In this document: in pieces, positions 33,992 through 42,888 of the stretch | Layout of the letters: each line of letters starts with the position of its first letter | Position numbering within the stretch: position 1 is the first letter of the stretch | Assembly: GCF_014529945.1 (NCBI RefSeq) | Contig: NZ_JACVFB010000001.1 | Location: 1,178,001 to 1,242,000, forward strand | Length of the DNA: 64,000 nt | From: Chitinophaga varians | GTDB taxonomy: Bacteria; Bacteroidota; Bacteroidia; Chitinophagales; Chitinophagaceae | Reading direction: 5' to 3' | Program-made: the position numbers and the translations under genes | Notes under the pieces: generated by a model | What the model was told of the DNA's origin: nothing | Database searches by the model: none | What the model saw: the letters and a program-made list of their open reading frames with translations, nothing else

Positions 33992-34885
33992 TTAGCCCAC
34001 AGCTTCCACCTTGGGAAGCATTTTCTCCAGTTCCGCATATTCCTGCACGTCCAGTTCCCGGAGCGGACTTCTGAGATAACCGGCTTCGATGCCTTGTATC
34101 TTCAGTCCTGCCTGCACAGCTTTGGGCAGTCCTTTGGCTACGATGAAACGCAGGAGTTCAAATTGCTGATAGAAGACCTCTCTCGCTTTGGTGGCGTCAT
34201 TGGCCTGTACGGCTTCATATAGCTGATGGTTCAGATCGGGGATGAGGTTAGGCGCGGCGGTGCACCATCCCACGGCGCCGGCGCCAAAGGCCGCCAGTGC
34301 CAGCGGGTTGGAGCCGTTGTAAAAAGCCACGTCTTCGCCCAGCTCACGACGCAGGTGATGCATGCGCTGTACGTCGCCGGTGCTTTCTTTGATCATTGTC
34401 ACGTTGGGGATCTTCAACAACCGTTTCAGCAGTGCGGGGGACATGTCTATGCCGCTGGTAGCCGGGTTATTGTATGCCATAACGGGAACGGATATACTGG
34501 AAGCGATCTTTTCATAGTGGCGGAAAATTTCGTCTTCGGTCAGTTTCCAGTAACTCATCGGGATGATCATCACGGCGTCGGCGCCGGCTTTTTCGGCAAA
34601 CTGTGCGTGGTAGATGGTGCGTTCGGTGGTGAGGTTGGACACCCCCACGATAACGGGTACACGGCCTTTCACCTGTTGCAGTGCGGCCTCGGTGACGGCT
34701 TCCTTTTCTTCATCGGTGAGGTAAGGCATTACCCCGGTGCTGCCTAAAGGCGCTATGCCGTGAGAGCCCGACAGGACCAACCGCTCCAGCAGCTTTTTAA
34801 ACAACGGGATATCCACCCGTTCCTGTTTGTCGAATGGTGTGATGGGATAGGCTATGATCCCGCTAAAAAGATTTTTTTTCATCAT
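33992..34885 (-). CDS. DapA-like (dihydrodipicolinate synthase family) lyase
   Basis: 297 aa, a class I Schiff-base aldolase of the DHDPS/NAL superfamily. Expected residues are Tyr138 (VMAYNNPATSGIDMSP) and the Schiff-base Lys166 (MIKESTG). The pyruvate-binding loop reads GSTGV (48-52) instead of the usual GTTGE, so it is probably not the lysine-pathway DapA but a relative acting on another keto-acid adduct. It follows the cupin gene by 30 bp, with the pair divergent from a MocR regulator, which suggests a small regulated catabolic unit. Confidence 0.88.
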   Translation of the reverse strand: MMKKNLFSGIIAYPITPFDKQERVDIPLFKKLLERLVLSGSHGIAPLGSTGVMPYLTDEEKEAVTEAALQQVKGRVPVIVGVSNLTTERTIYHAQFAEKAGADAVMIIPMSYWKLTEDEIFRHYEKIASSISVPVMAYNNPATSGIDMSPALLKRLLKIPNVTMIKESTGDVQRMHHLRRELGEDVAFYNGSNPLALAAFGAGAVGWCTAAPNLIPDLNHQLYEAVQANDATKAREVFYQQFELLRFIVAKGLPKAVQAGLKIQGIEAGYLRSPLRELDVQEYAELEKMLPKVEAVG

Positions 34886-34915
34886 CGCAGCTTTAATTGG
34901 TAATGGGTAATCGCT

Positions 34916-35383
34916 TTAGAGGTCTCTGCCTTCTTCTTCCCGCAATGCCACGCCGAGGTTCTGTAGCTGTGGCGCGTTTTCGCAGGCGATGTAACGGGCG
35001 GGCGCACTATCGCTCAGGTTCTGGTGACGGTGCCAGGCCCAGCCGGGAATATATACGGCGTCGCCGGCCTGCCATTCTACTCTTTCATCTTCCACTTCTG
35101 TATATCCTTTGCCTTCCAGTACATAGAGCACCGTTTCATAGGTGTGGCGGTGACGGTTGGTCAGCTGGCCGGGCAGCAGTCCGCCGATGGTCATGCTCAC
35201 ATTGCGGGTAGGCAGGTCCACAAAGAATACCGGGTGTTTGCGTTCCGCAGAAAACTGATCATGCTCACCTGCCTGCTCCACATTTTTATGCAGCAGCTTC
35301 GCTGGTTTCACATACTGAGGACGCGCATAGGTGCGGTGAAAATCGTTGGAAGAAAATGTTGCTGGTTGTTTTACCTTTTCCAT
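34916..35383 (-). CDS. Cupin-domain protein
   Basis: 155 aa, a single conserved cupin barrel. Motif 1 reads LTNRHRHTYETVLYVLEGKG with two His and a Glu as likely metal ligands; motif 2 is AGDAVYIPGWAWHRHQN with a further His. It could be a dioxygenase, isomerase or sensor; the sequence does not decide. It is the first gene of a two-gene unit with the DapA-like lyase and is divergent from the MocR gene (108 bp apart). Confidence 0.85.
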   Translation of the reverse strand: MEKVKQPATFSSNDFHRTYARPQYVKPAKLLHKNVEQAGEHDQFSAERKHPVFFVDLPTRNVSMTIGGLLPGQLTNRHRHTYETVLYVLEGKGYTEVEDERVEWQAGDAVYIPGWAWHRHQNLSDSAPARYIACENAPQLQNLGVALREEEGRDL

Positions 35384-35449
35384 ATTAACATTGATTTAAG
35401 TGTGAGAGAATTCATTCAATCAGCTGATTTCGATGACACAAAATTTGTT

Positions 35450-35457
35450 TATTTTTG
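35450..35457 (+). promoter_or_regulatory. -7 box TATTTTTG for the MocR gene
   Basis: TATTTTTG matches TAnnTTTG; a TTT lies 19 bp upstream. The small palindrome ACAAAATTTGT (35438-35448) sits in the spacer between cupin and MocR genes and could be an operator for both. Confidence 0.55.
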
Positions 35458-35491
35458 GATGATCATGATAATCCAGTTTTAACTAAAACAG

Positions 35492-36949
35492 ATGGTCCAG
35501 ATGCTCAGGCCTTGGAAAACGATACTTACCCTCGATTTTGATAATCCGCATTTGTCGGTGTACCGCCAGATTGCGGACGGCATTGTAACAGAGATAAAGA
35601 AGGGGCGGCTGAAACCCGGCACAGCGCTGCCCGGCACGCGTATACTGGCGGCCGATCTTGGTGTCAACAGGAAGACGGTGGTGCTGGCCTATGAAGAACT
35701 GACGGCGGAAGGGTGGCTGGAAACGGCTGATAAGAGCGGCACGTTCGTGTCGACAGAGCTGCCTGACCGGAAAGGGCAGGGGGCAAAGAAAGCAGCCAAC
35801 TTCACTTTTAATCGTCATGAGCGACTGGCGCCGGTGCCGCAGGAAGTGGCGGCCAACCTGATTGTATTTAATGACGGCTGGCCCGATGTACGCCTGGCGC
35901 CACTCGATGAACTGGCCAAGGCGTACAAACGTATCTTCCAGCAGAAAGCACGCTGGCGTATGCTGGGCTATGCCCACGAGCAGGGCGACGAACGGCTGCG
36001 TGCCGCCGTGGCAGCGATGTTGTCATTTAAGAGAGGCATGAACACCGATCCGCAACAGATCTGTATCACCCGCGGCAGCCAGATGGGACTATATCTGATT
36101 GCGCAAACGCTGCTCCAGCCGGGAGATACCGTGGCCATTGAATCGCCGGGCTACCTGCCCGCGAGGCAGACATTTGAAAACGCAGGCGCCCGGATGGTCC
36201 ACATCCCGGTAGACGAAAAAGGCCTGATGACGGATGTGCTGGAACAGGTATGCCGTACCACCACGCTGAAAGCATTGTATGTAACGCCGCATCACCAGTT
36301 CCCGACAGCGGTGAGCATGAAGGTGGAACGGCGGCTTAAGCTGCTGGAGCTGTCCAACCGCTACGGCTTTGCGATCATCGAAGATGACTACGATCATGAA
36401 TTCCATTTCAGCGCTAAAAGCCTGCTGCCACTGGCCAGCCACGAGGGCGCCGGCAACGTCATCTATATCAGTTCGCTGAGTAAACTGGTAGCGCCAGCCG
36501 TGCGTATCGGATATGTGACAGGGCCACCGGCCTTTGTGGCCGCGCTGGCACAGCTACGAAGATTAATAGACCGTCAGGGTGACCCCATTATGGAACTGGC
36601 GGTGGCCGGGCTGATGGAAGACGGGGCTATCAATCGTCACGCCCGGAGGGCGTTTAATATCTACAAAGAAAGAAGGGAGAAAATGGACCAGTTGTTACAT
36701 CACTATCTCAATAAGCAGGTAGTGTTTCAAAAGCCGGAAGGCGGACTGGCATTCTGGGTGAAGTTTGTGAAACCGACAGATACCGGTCAACTGGCGGCAC
36801 GGCTGTTGAAAAAAGGCGTTTCCGTAATGCCTACGGAGTTATTCTGTTTTGACGGACAGCCACTGAATGCACTCCGGCTGGGATATGCCTCACTCACGCC
36901 CGCGGAGCTGGAAGAAGGGATTCGTACCCTCGCTACCGTTATAAAATAA
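35492..36949 (+). CDS. MocR-type GntR/aminotransferase transcriptional regulator
   Basis: 485 aa. An N-terminal GntR winged helix (LSVYRQIADGIVTEIKKGRL, then PGTRILAADLGVNRKTVVLA) is linked to a fold-type I aminotransferase domain. The PLP-binding Lys is Lys331 in YISSLSKLVAPAVRIGY; ITRGSQMGLYLIAQTLL and IEDDYDHEF are further marks. These proteins usually sense PLP or an amino-compound aldimine and control nearby genes, here most simply the divergent cupin/DapA-like pair. An alternative start is the ATG at 35501. Confidence 0.93.
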   Translation: MVQMLRPWKTILTLDFDNPHLSVYRQIADGIVTEIKKGRLKPGTALPGTRILAADLGVNRKTVVLAYEELTAEGWLETADKSGTFVSTELPDRKGQGAKKAANFTFNRHERLAPVPQEVAANLIVFNDGWPDVRLAPLDELAKAYKRIFQQKARWRMLGYAHEQGDERLRAAVAAMLSFKRGMNTDPQQICITRGSQMGLYLIAQTLLQPGDTVAIESPGYLPARQTFENAGARMVHIPVDEKGLMTDVLEQVCRTTTLKALYVTPHHQFPTAVSMKVERRLKLLELSNRYGFAIIEDDYDHEFHFSAKSLLPLASHEGAGNVIYISSLSKLVAPAVRIGYVTGPPAFVAALAQLRRLIDRQGDPIMELAVAGLMEDGAINRHARRAFNIYKERREKMDQLLHHYLNKQVVFQKPEGGLAFWVKFVKPTDTGQLAARLLKKGVSVMPTELFCFDGQPLNALRLGYASLTPAELEEGIRTLATVIK

Positions 36950-36982
36950 TGTTTGTAGTTTTAAACTGATCAAAACTATCAT

Positions 36983-38104
36983 ATGGCGCATGTGGCCAAT
37001 TTTTTCCGGATAATCATCCTGTTGGGAGCGGTGCAGGGACTGGTGGCTGGCGTATTGTTGATGGCCATGAAAAAGAACCGGTTGCCCAACCGTTTGCTGG
37101 CAGCGGTATTGCTGGTGTTGGCCCTGGCTTCTTTCCGGCTGTATGGTAATTACCTCGACTGGTTTCATTCCGATATTATTCGCTTTGTGGCGGACCTGCT
37201 GCCATGGATGCTGGTTATGCTGGTGGGGCCGCTGGTCTGGTTTTATATACAGGCTTCCATGGATGCCGGTTTTCGTTTCACCAAACGGTCACGGATACAC
37301 TTTTTTCCTGTTATCGTGGATCTGGTGCCGGTATTGACAGCTTATGGTTTTGTGATCGCAGCTTTGGCCGGATGGATACCCGGCAGTGCCGCTACCAAGG
37401 TGGGTATCTTTATAGATCATTATAACGTGTATTCGGATATTCCCCGCTGGATATCCCTCACTGCCTATTTGTGGTTATCTGTTCGTTACCTCGCTACAGC
37501 TACCGCGATGGACCAGCCCCGTTACCGGTTGTTACGCCGGTTTCCCCGTGTAATGCTGGTATTTCAGGCGCTATGGCTGTTATACCTGATACCGTATGTT
37601 ATTCCCCGGTATACCAATTTGATGTTGAACACCTTCGACTGGTATCCGATATATGTGCCGCTGGCGGTGATGATTTACTGGCTGGGGATACAGGGCTTTA
37701 TCCTTTCCTATCAGGAAGTGGTGGCCGCTAAAAAGAATGTAGCGCCGGATGAATCCATCAGTCAACCAGCACTGGCATTGTTGAAAAAAGCGATGGAGGA
37801 AGATCGCTTATTTCTGGATCCATCATTGAACCTGACAAGTTTATCCGAACATACCGGGTTACCTGCCAAAACGATATCGGCGGTATTGAATCAGTGTTTA
37901 CAGAAAAACCTGAATGAATACATCAACAGCTACCGGGTGGAAGCATTTAAAATAGCTATCTTACTACCCGGGTCTTCAGCGCTGACGATCGCCGGTGTGG
38001 CCAGTGATTGTGGGTTTAATTCGCTGGCTACTTTTCAGCGGGTATTCCGGCAGCTGACCGGCCTTTCTCCCTCGGAGTACCGCAAACAAGCGATGGAGGC
38101 CTAG
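36983..38104 (+). CDS. Membrane-anchored AraC-family transcriptional regulator
   Basis: 373 aa. The first 240 residues hold about seven hydrophobic helices (IIILLGAVQGLVAGVLLMAM, LLPWMLVMLVGPLVWFYI, LVFQALWLLYLIPYVI and others). The C-terminal 110 residues are an AraC helix-turn-helix domain: LNLTSLSEHTGLPAKTISAV then IAGVASDCGFNSLATFQRVF and RQLTGLSPSEYR. This sensor-plus-HTH layout is common in Bacteroidota. The ligand is not known. It starts 33 bp after the MocR stop and precedes a TlpA-like gene by 20 bp, so it may be co-transcribed with the latter. Confidence 0.9.
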   Translation: MAHVANFFRIIILLGAVQGLVAGVLLMAMKKNRLPNRLLAAVLLVLALASFRLYGNYLDWFHSDIIRFVADLLPWMLVMLVGPLVWFYIQASMDAGFRFTKRSRIHFFPVIVDLVPVLTAYGFVIAALAGWIPGSAATKVGIFIDHYNVYSDIPRWISLTAYLWLSVRYLATATAMDQPRYRLLRRFPRVMLVFQALWLLYLIPYVIPRYTNLMLNTFDWYPIYVPLAVMIYWLGIQGFILSYQEVVAAKKNVAPDESISQPALALLKKAMEEDRLFLDPSLNLTSLSEHTGLPAKTISAVLNQCLQKNLNEYINSYRVEAFKIAILLPGSSALTIAGVASDCGFNSLATFQRVFRQLTGLSPSEYRKQAMEA

Positions 38105-38124
38105 CAGAAGCCTATCGTTGTTCA

Positions 38125-39624
38125 ATGAAAAATCACTCCTCTATGAAAAATAATTTCTGGTATACGGTGCTGTTGTTAATCGTTTGGCCCATGGGGCTTG
38201 TGCTGGCGCAGAAACCCGTTCGCATGGGACCTGCATCTGCTGAAGAAATTAATAAAGCACAGGTGGTGGTAGAAGCCCATATGGACAGTCTCAAAGCCCA
38301 CCTGAAATATATATATGCCAAGGGGTTGGGTAATCCGCAGTTGGTAGAACAGTACAGGGCCTGGATGAAACAATATCCTCAAAACGAGTACATTCCCCTG
38401 GCGATAGGCACCGCCTTTTATAACGCGGAGATGCCACAGGGGCGGGAGTTTCTGCTGCAAGCTGCCAATTTAAAACCAGCGCAGGCGAAGATATGGGCCA
38501 TGCTTTCCATGGATGCCACCTGCCGGGGAGAAAATGATTCGGCCGCAGCATATATGAGAAGAGCTTCTCTCGCAGACCCTTCAGATGCCGGCTACGCTGC
38601 CCGTTATCTATGGTCATTAGAGGGCGATGCTCCCGATTATAAACAGCGGGTGTTTGATTTAGTAAAACGTTTTCCTGATCATCCCATCAGTGCAACGACG
38701 TTGTACCAGTTGGGTGATCATGCCACCAATCGTCAGGACAAGATAGCGATCTGGGAGGAGCTTCGCCGGCAATTTCCCCCACGGCAATTTGGCTCGTCTG
38801 CTACGGGAACAGCCGATCTGGCGGAGCTTTATCTGCATACAAATCCTGAAAAAGCGCTGGCACTCATTCATGAAACAGGGGAGGGAGCTAAGTGGAAATC
38901 TGTTGCTGAAGCGTTGATACAAGCAGATAAATTAGCGCAGCAGCGAGACTATCAGGCCGCCATCAACGAGCTTAATCAGATAGTGCTTCCGGCATATAGT
39001 CAGACCGATGAATTGATTGTATTAAAAAAAGCAGCACTGCTGGAAAAAGCCGGCCAGGTGAAAGCGGCATACGACAGCGTGGCGATTAAATTTGCCAGGC
39101 GACCTACGGACAGCCTATACCAGGCATTGAAACAGTATGGAAAGAATGCAGGAAAGAGAGATATACAAATCGATAAAGATATCGCAGTGATCAGAAATCG
39201 CACGGCTGTTCCGGCTTATCCATTTCAGCTTGGCCTGTATACCAGCAAAGACAGTCTGCGCTTGAATGATCTGAAAGGCAAAGTTGTTTTGCTGACGTTT
39301 TGGTTTCCCGCCTGTTCTCCCTGCCGGAGAGAGTTTCCGTACTTTCAGGCGGTGATCGACAAATGTAAAGGTAAGCATGTGGCCTATGTGGGCATTAATG
39401 TGGAGCCCGATCAGGCGTCTTATGTGCTCCCATTTTTGAAGAATACCCGGTTTTCGTTTATTCCTTTACGTGGTGACGCAGCGTTTGCAAAAGAACATTA
39501 TGGTGTAGCAGGTGAACCCCGGAATTTCCTCATAGACAAAGCGGGGAACATTATCTTTTCAGATTTTTATATTGATCATACTAATCAACGGACACTGGAG
39601 CTGATGATTGCTGCTTTGTTGTAA
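38125..39624 (+). CDS. Exported TPR/thioredoxin-like (TlpA family) protein
   Basis: 499 aa. A signal peptide (best from the ATG at 38143: MKNNFWYTVLLLIVW...LVLAQ) precedes about 330 residues of helical repeats. The C-terminal thioredoxin fold (about 370-499) has the redox motif FWFPACSPCRREFPYF, a CxxC site. It probably reduces or handles disulfides in the periplasm, like TlpA/ResA proteins. It lies 20 bp after the membrane AraC gene and is convergent with the next gene (3-bp gap). Confidence 0.88.
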   Translation: MKNHSSMKNNFWYTVLLLIVWPMGLVLAQKPVRMGPASAEEINKAQVVVEAHMDSLKAHLKYIYAKGLGNPQLVEQYRAWMKQYPQNEYIPLAIGTAFYNAEMPQGREFLLQAANLKPAQAKIWAMLSMDATCRGENDSAAAYMRRASLADPSDAGYAARYLWSLEGDAPDYKQRVFDLVKRFPDHPISATTLYQLGDHATNRQDKIAIWEELRRQFPPRQFGSSATGTADLAELYLHTNPEKALALIHETGEGAKWKSVAEALIQADKLAQQRDYQAAINELNQIVLPAYSQTDELIVLKKAALLEKAGQVKAAYDSVAIKFARRPTDSLYQALKQYGKNAGKRDIQIDKDIAVIRNRTAVPAYPFQLGLYTSKDSLRLNDLKGKVVLLTFWFPACSPCRREFPYFQAVIDKCKGKHVAYVGINVEPDQASYVLPFLKNTRFSFIPLRGDAAFAKEHYGVAGEPRNFLIDKAGNIIFSDFYIDHTNQRTLELMIAALL

Positions 39625-39627
39625 AGG

Positions 39628-40263
39628 CTACTCCTCGATAATCCGGGAAGCGATCTTAGCCCATTGATAGGAGACATATTTACGGTCGCGGTCACGATTA
39701 TGACGGTCGTTTGCGGGACGGTAGTGGTATAGTTTCCTCGTGTGGGTGTCGCCCATATAAATAAAGGGTTGCAGTCCTTTGGTGACGCTCGTCACCCCAA
39801 CCGCTATAAAGGTGTGGTTATCCAGCCACCGTGTTTCTTCCACCCAGGAAGAAGCGCCCATATAAGCAATGCCCGTGCGTATGCCGGTGGCGGTATTTCC
39901 GAGTATCAGCGCCTGGTCTATATCGTGGTAGGCGCGGTAGCGGCCTCCGGGAATTTTTTCCAGTGAGGTTTGGTAACTGAAAAAGTCGAGCCATTGTTTT
40001 TTGTCGGGCGAAAAACCAATCAGTTTACCGAAGGTGTTGAAGTAGGTGGCTACAGCTGTTCCGCGGAGCGTATCGGGTGAATGTTGACCGAAGTCACTGG
40101 TCTCCTGGTAAACGAAGGCATCCGGCTTGAAGTTGGGGATGCTGCTGCTCCATTTGCGCAGGGCCGGGTCTTGCTGAAAGAGCATGGAATAGGCTGTCGG
40201 CCGGGGCTGACCATGGGTGCTATTATACAACAGGCAAAACAACGGAAGAAATAACCATTTCAT
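39628..40263 (-). CDS. Hypothetical exported protein
   Basis: 211 aa from the ATG at 40263; the open frame continues upstream to 40395 through repeat-rich DNA that is not likely coding. A signal peptide ends NSTHGQ. The rest is rich in aromatic residues (YMGASSWVEETRWLDN, FIYMGDTHTRKLYHYR) and probably beta-structured. I do not recognise a family. It ends three bases from the convergent TlpA-like gene, with no terminator in between. Confidence 0.7.
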   Translation of the reverse strand: MKWLFLPLFCLLYNSTHGQPRPTAYSMLFQQDPALRKWSSSIPNFKPDAFVYQETSDFGQHSPDTLRGTAVATYFNTFGKLIGFSPDKKQWLDFFSYQTSLEKIPGGRYRAYHDIDQALILGNTATGIRTGIAYMGASSWVEETRWLDNHTFIAVGVTSVTKGLQPFIYMGDTHTRKLYHYRPANDRHNRDRDRKYVSYQWAKIASRIIEE

Positions 40264-40289
40264 ATGTTTATCTATTATAGATTTTTTAA

Positions 40290-40464
40290 TGTACGATTTT
40301 TTAGCGGAAACTGTTCGGCGCTGCGCCAAATCAAAAATTCGTACATCAAAAATCCGTAAATTAGGGAAACGGAGAAGGCCATGAGACCTTAGCATTTTTC
40401 GAATTTTTAAATTTTCGATTTTTTGATTTAACGGATTAGCGTCACCACTTACATCAAAAAATCG
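40290..40464. repeat. A+T-rich inverted repeats upstream of the hypothetical exported protein
   Basis: Two hairpins lie in the 285-bp gap. The first pairs TGTACGATTTTTT (40290-40302) with AAAAATTCGTACA (40333-40345), with one mismatch and an inner GGCGC-T-GCGCC. The second pairs CGATTTTTTGAT (40426-40437) with ATCAAAAAATCG (40453-40464), perfect. The words TACGATTTTTT and ATCCGTAAAT recur in the repeat at 46589-46722. Confidence 0.55.
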
Positions 40465-40548
40465 TAAATCAAAAAGTCCCCAAAATTAACGACCCCATCT
40501 ATTATTCGCTCTCCGTCATTGCTTACCTCAAACCCCCCAAAGAACCGC

Positions 40549-41553
40549 ATGGAATTACAAGAATCTATTTCAGCAGTGGGCGTTATGCCTACACATGCTA
40601 AAACCGCTGTGTTATTATCCGCTATTGCCTATAGTGCGCATGTCAGGGCCGATCTCGACAAACACCTGCCTGGCTGGAGCCTGGTCTGGGAAGGTTATGA
40701 AACCGTAGATGGTAATTTTGGCTTTATTGCCGTGGACCCTACCGGAGAGTTTTACGGATTGGCTTTCCGGGGCTCGCTGCCACCCACCGACATTTTTAAA
40801 GACTGGGACGCTTTTGCCAACTGGATCCTGGAAGATCTGGATGTGATCTCTCTGGCTACCTGGCATTACACCACCTACGGGACTGCCAGCATCAGTGCCG
40901 GCGCCAACAGGGCTTTCAACAATGTAGCCAGTATGAAAGACAAGCTCCGCACTGGTTCTTCCGGTATCTACAATTTTCTGAAAACACAGGCAGTGTCTCA
41001 AAACAAAAAGGTGATTATCACCGGACATAGCCTGGGAGGTAACATCGCCAACGTGTATACCTCTTACTTTGTCACCGCCCTTCAGCGTGAAGGTATTCGT
41101 TATGATGGTACCTATCTGTTTACCTTTGCTGCGCCGGCAGCAGGCGATACCACTTTTGCCACTGACCTGGACAATAAAGTGTCCAATGCCTGGCACTATG
41201 AAAATGTCAACGATGTAATTCCTAAATTTCCGGTGGTATCTACCATGATTATGGCTTCTTTGCTGTATGTTCCATCTCCCTCATCAGAAGATATCATGAT
41301 CACCTATGATGGTTATCAGATGAGCCTGCGCGATGGTTACCTGTTACTTACCGGGCTGTTGTACGGCTTTGGGTATATGCAGCAGGCACTGCATTATGTA
41401 CTGTTCAACTCAGACCTCGATCCGAGGTACCGGCGGAATACGCTGACAGATTATTTCCGTCAAATGGGCGCGCAACACGCGATGGGTAAATACTCCGGCT
41501 ATCTGGGCGTTCATGTGGATGCCGCATTGCTGGCCCGCAGCAGCTGGATATAG
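40549..41553 (+). CDS. Class 3-type lipase family protein
   Basis: 334 aa from the ATG at 40549. The alpha/beta-hydrolase nucleophile elbow is VIITGHSLGGNIA with Ser161; GLAFRGSLPPTDIFKDW earlier matches the lid/oxyanion region of class 3 lipases (F-R-G pattern), and ENVNDVIPKFP is the later Asp-containing segment. No signal peptide is seen, so it may be cytoplasmic or leave by another route. Substrate specificity is unknown. Confidence 0.85.
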   Translation: MELQESISAVGVMPTHAKTAVLLSAIAYSAHVRADLDKHLPGWSLVWEGYETVDGNFGFIAVDPTGEFYGLAFRGSLPPTDIFKDWDAFANWILEDLDVISLATWHYTTYGTASISAGANRAFNNVASMKDKLRTGSSGIYNFLKTQAVSQNKKVIITGHSLGGNIANVYTSYFVTALQREGIRYDGTYLFTFAAPAAGDTTFATDLDNKVSNAWHYENVNDVIPKFPVVSTMIMASLLYVPSPSSEDIMITYDGYQMSLRDGYLLLTGLLYGFGYMQQALHYVLFNSDLDPRYRRNTLTDYFRQMGAQHAMGKYSGYLGVHVDAALLARSSWI

Positions 41554-41557
41554 ATGA

Positions 41558-41675
41558 TGAATGACAAATGACGAATTACGAATGACGAATAGAGGTTTGC
41601 CTTTTGGACCGCTATTTAATAATCGTGTTATAAAACAGTCCCATTCATAATTCGTAATTCGTAATTTGTCGTTCG
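41558..41675. repeat. Inverted pair of heptamer arrays (TTACGAA type)
   Basis: The left arm (41558-41590) is a run of about four 7-bp units of the form ATKACGA. The right arm (41643-41675) is a run of TTCGTAA units. The arms pair at 28 of 33 positions around a 52-bp centre. The repeat begins 5 bp after the lipase stop and ends 17 bp before the next start. No target-site duplication is obvious. Confidence 0.7.
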
Positions 41676-41691
41676 AATAATCTTTTAGTTT

Positions 41692-42888
41692 ATGCAACTT
41701 GTATTCCGCGTAGTGCTGCTATTATTACTGACCGGGGGAGTGGCCACTTATGCCGCGCAGCCGAAGCCGATTGTCACCGGCGCAGAACAAACCAGCCTGT
41801 ATGTACCTTATCTGAAAGGAAAGAAAGTCGGCATGGTGGTTAATCCGACTGCTGTCATTGGAAAACATCTGCTGGTCGACAGCCTGTTGAAGCTGGGGGT
41901 GAAGATCACCCGTATTTTTGGACCGGAGCACGGCTTCCGGGGCAACGCCAGCAACGGCGCCAATGTGGCCGATGAAGTGGATTCGGCTACTGGTATTCCC
42001 GTCATTTCTTTGTATGGCGCCCGCAAAATGCCGCCGCAGCAGGATATGGACGCTATTGACGTCATGATTTTCGATATCCAGGACGTAGGCTGCCGTTTTT
42101 ATACCAACATCAACACCCTGCGCGACATCATGGATGCCTGCGCCGCAGCAGGAAAGGAACTGATCATTCTGGACCGCCCCAATCCCAACGATTATGTAGA
42201 TGGCCCCATCCTGGACATGAAGCTGAAATCCGGTATCGGACAGTTTCCCATCCCCATTACACATGGGCTCACTGTCGGTGAGTTTGCCCAGATGGTCAAC
42301 GGCGAAGGCTGGCTGAAAAACAAACAAACCTGCAAGCTGAAGATCATCCGGGTAAAGAATTACAGACACGGTATGGACTATACGTTGCCGGTAAGCCCAT
42401 CTCCCAACCTGAATACACAACAATCCATCTTGTTGTATCCGTCCCTCTGTTTGTTTGAAGGAACGATTATCAGTCAGGGCAGGGGCACCTACATGCCTTT
42501 TACGGTACTGGGAAGCCCGGCGCTGAAAGGCCAATATGAATTTTCCTTTACGCCGGAAAGCATTCCCGGTAAGTCTGAATCGCCTTTGCATATGGGACAG
42601 GCCTGCTATGGGCTGGACCTGCGCAAGTTTGATACCGCGCCGCTGCGCAAAGCGGGCAAAATCAATCTCAGCTGGATGATAGCATTGTATAAAGCTTATC
42701 CTGAAAAAGCGAAGTTCTTTGATCAGTCGTACAGCAAACAGATGGGCAGCATCGACAAACTGGCCGGCACCACGGCTTTCCGTCAGCAGATCATCGATGG
42801 TAAAAGTGAAGCGGAGATCCGCCGTAGCTGGGAACCGGGACTTAGCCATTATAAAAAGATGCGTCTGCGTTATTTGTTGTATCCCTGA
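41692..42888 (+). CDS. namZ: DUF1343 exo-beta-N-acetylmuramidase (NamZ-like, GH171)
   Basis: 398 aa with a signal peptide ending VATYAAQ. The DUF1343 core shows KKVGMVVNPTAVIGKHLLVD, then RIFGPEHGFRGNASNGANV, IDVMIFDIQDVGCRFYTNIN and LIILDRPNPNDYVDGPILD, which are family hallmarks. The founding member NamZ releases MurNAc from the non-reducing end of peptidoglycan fragments, so this protein likely works in cell-wall turnover in the periplasm. No MurNAc-uptake or NagZ-like genes are beside it. It overlaps the convergent TPR gene by 19 bp. Confidence 0.88.
   Translation: MQLVFRVVLLLLLTGGVATYAAQPKPIVTGAEQTSLYVPYLKGKKVGMVVNPTAVIGKHLLVDSLLKLGVKITRIFGPEHGFRGNASNGANVADEVDSATGIPVISLYGARKMPPQQDMDAIDVMIFDIQDVGCRFYTNINTLRDIMDACAAAGKELIILDRPNPNDYVDGPILDMKLKSGIGQFPIPITHGLTVGEFAQMVNGEGWLKNKQTCKLKIIRVKNYRHGMDYTLPVSPSPNLNTQQSILLYPSLCLFEGTIISQGRGTYMPFTVLGSPALKGQYEFSFTPESIPGKSESPLHMGQACYGLDLRKFDTAPLRKAGKINLSWMIALYKAYPEKAKFFDQSYSKQMGSIDKLAGTTAFRQQIIDGKSEAEIRRSWEPGLSHYKKMRLRYLLYP

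Noticed and set aside
34226..34747. A 173-codon plus-strand frame within the DapA-like gene
   Set aside because: Antisense to a gene with clear catalytic residues; composition is that of a shadow frame.
41558..41675. Repeat arrays considered as a CRISPR array
   Set aside because: Units are 7 bp with no spacers, and no cas genes are in the window.
41725..42849. A 374-codon open frame opposite the NamZ-like gene
   Set aside because: Mirror frame of a well-supported gene, with no recognisable motifs or promoter.
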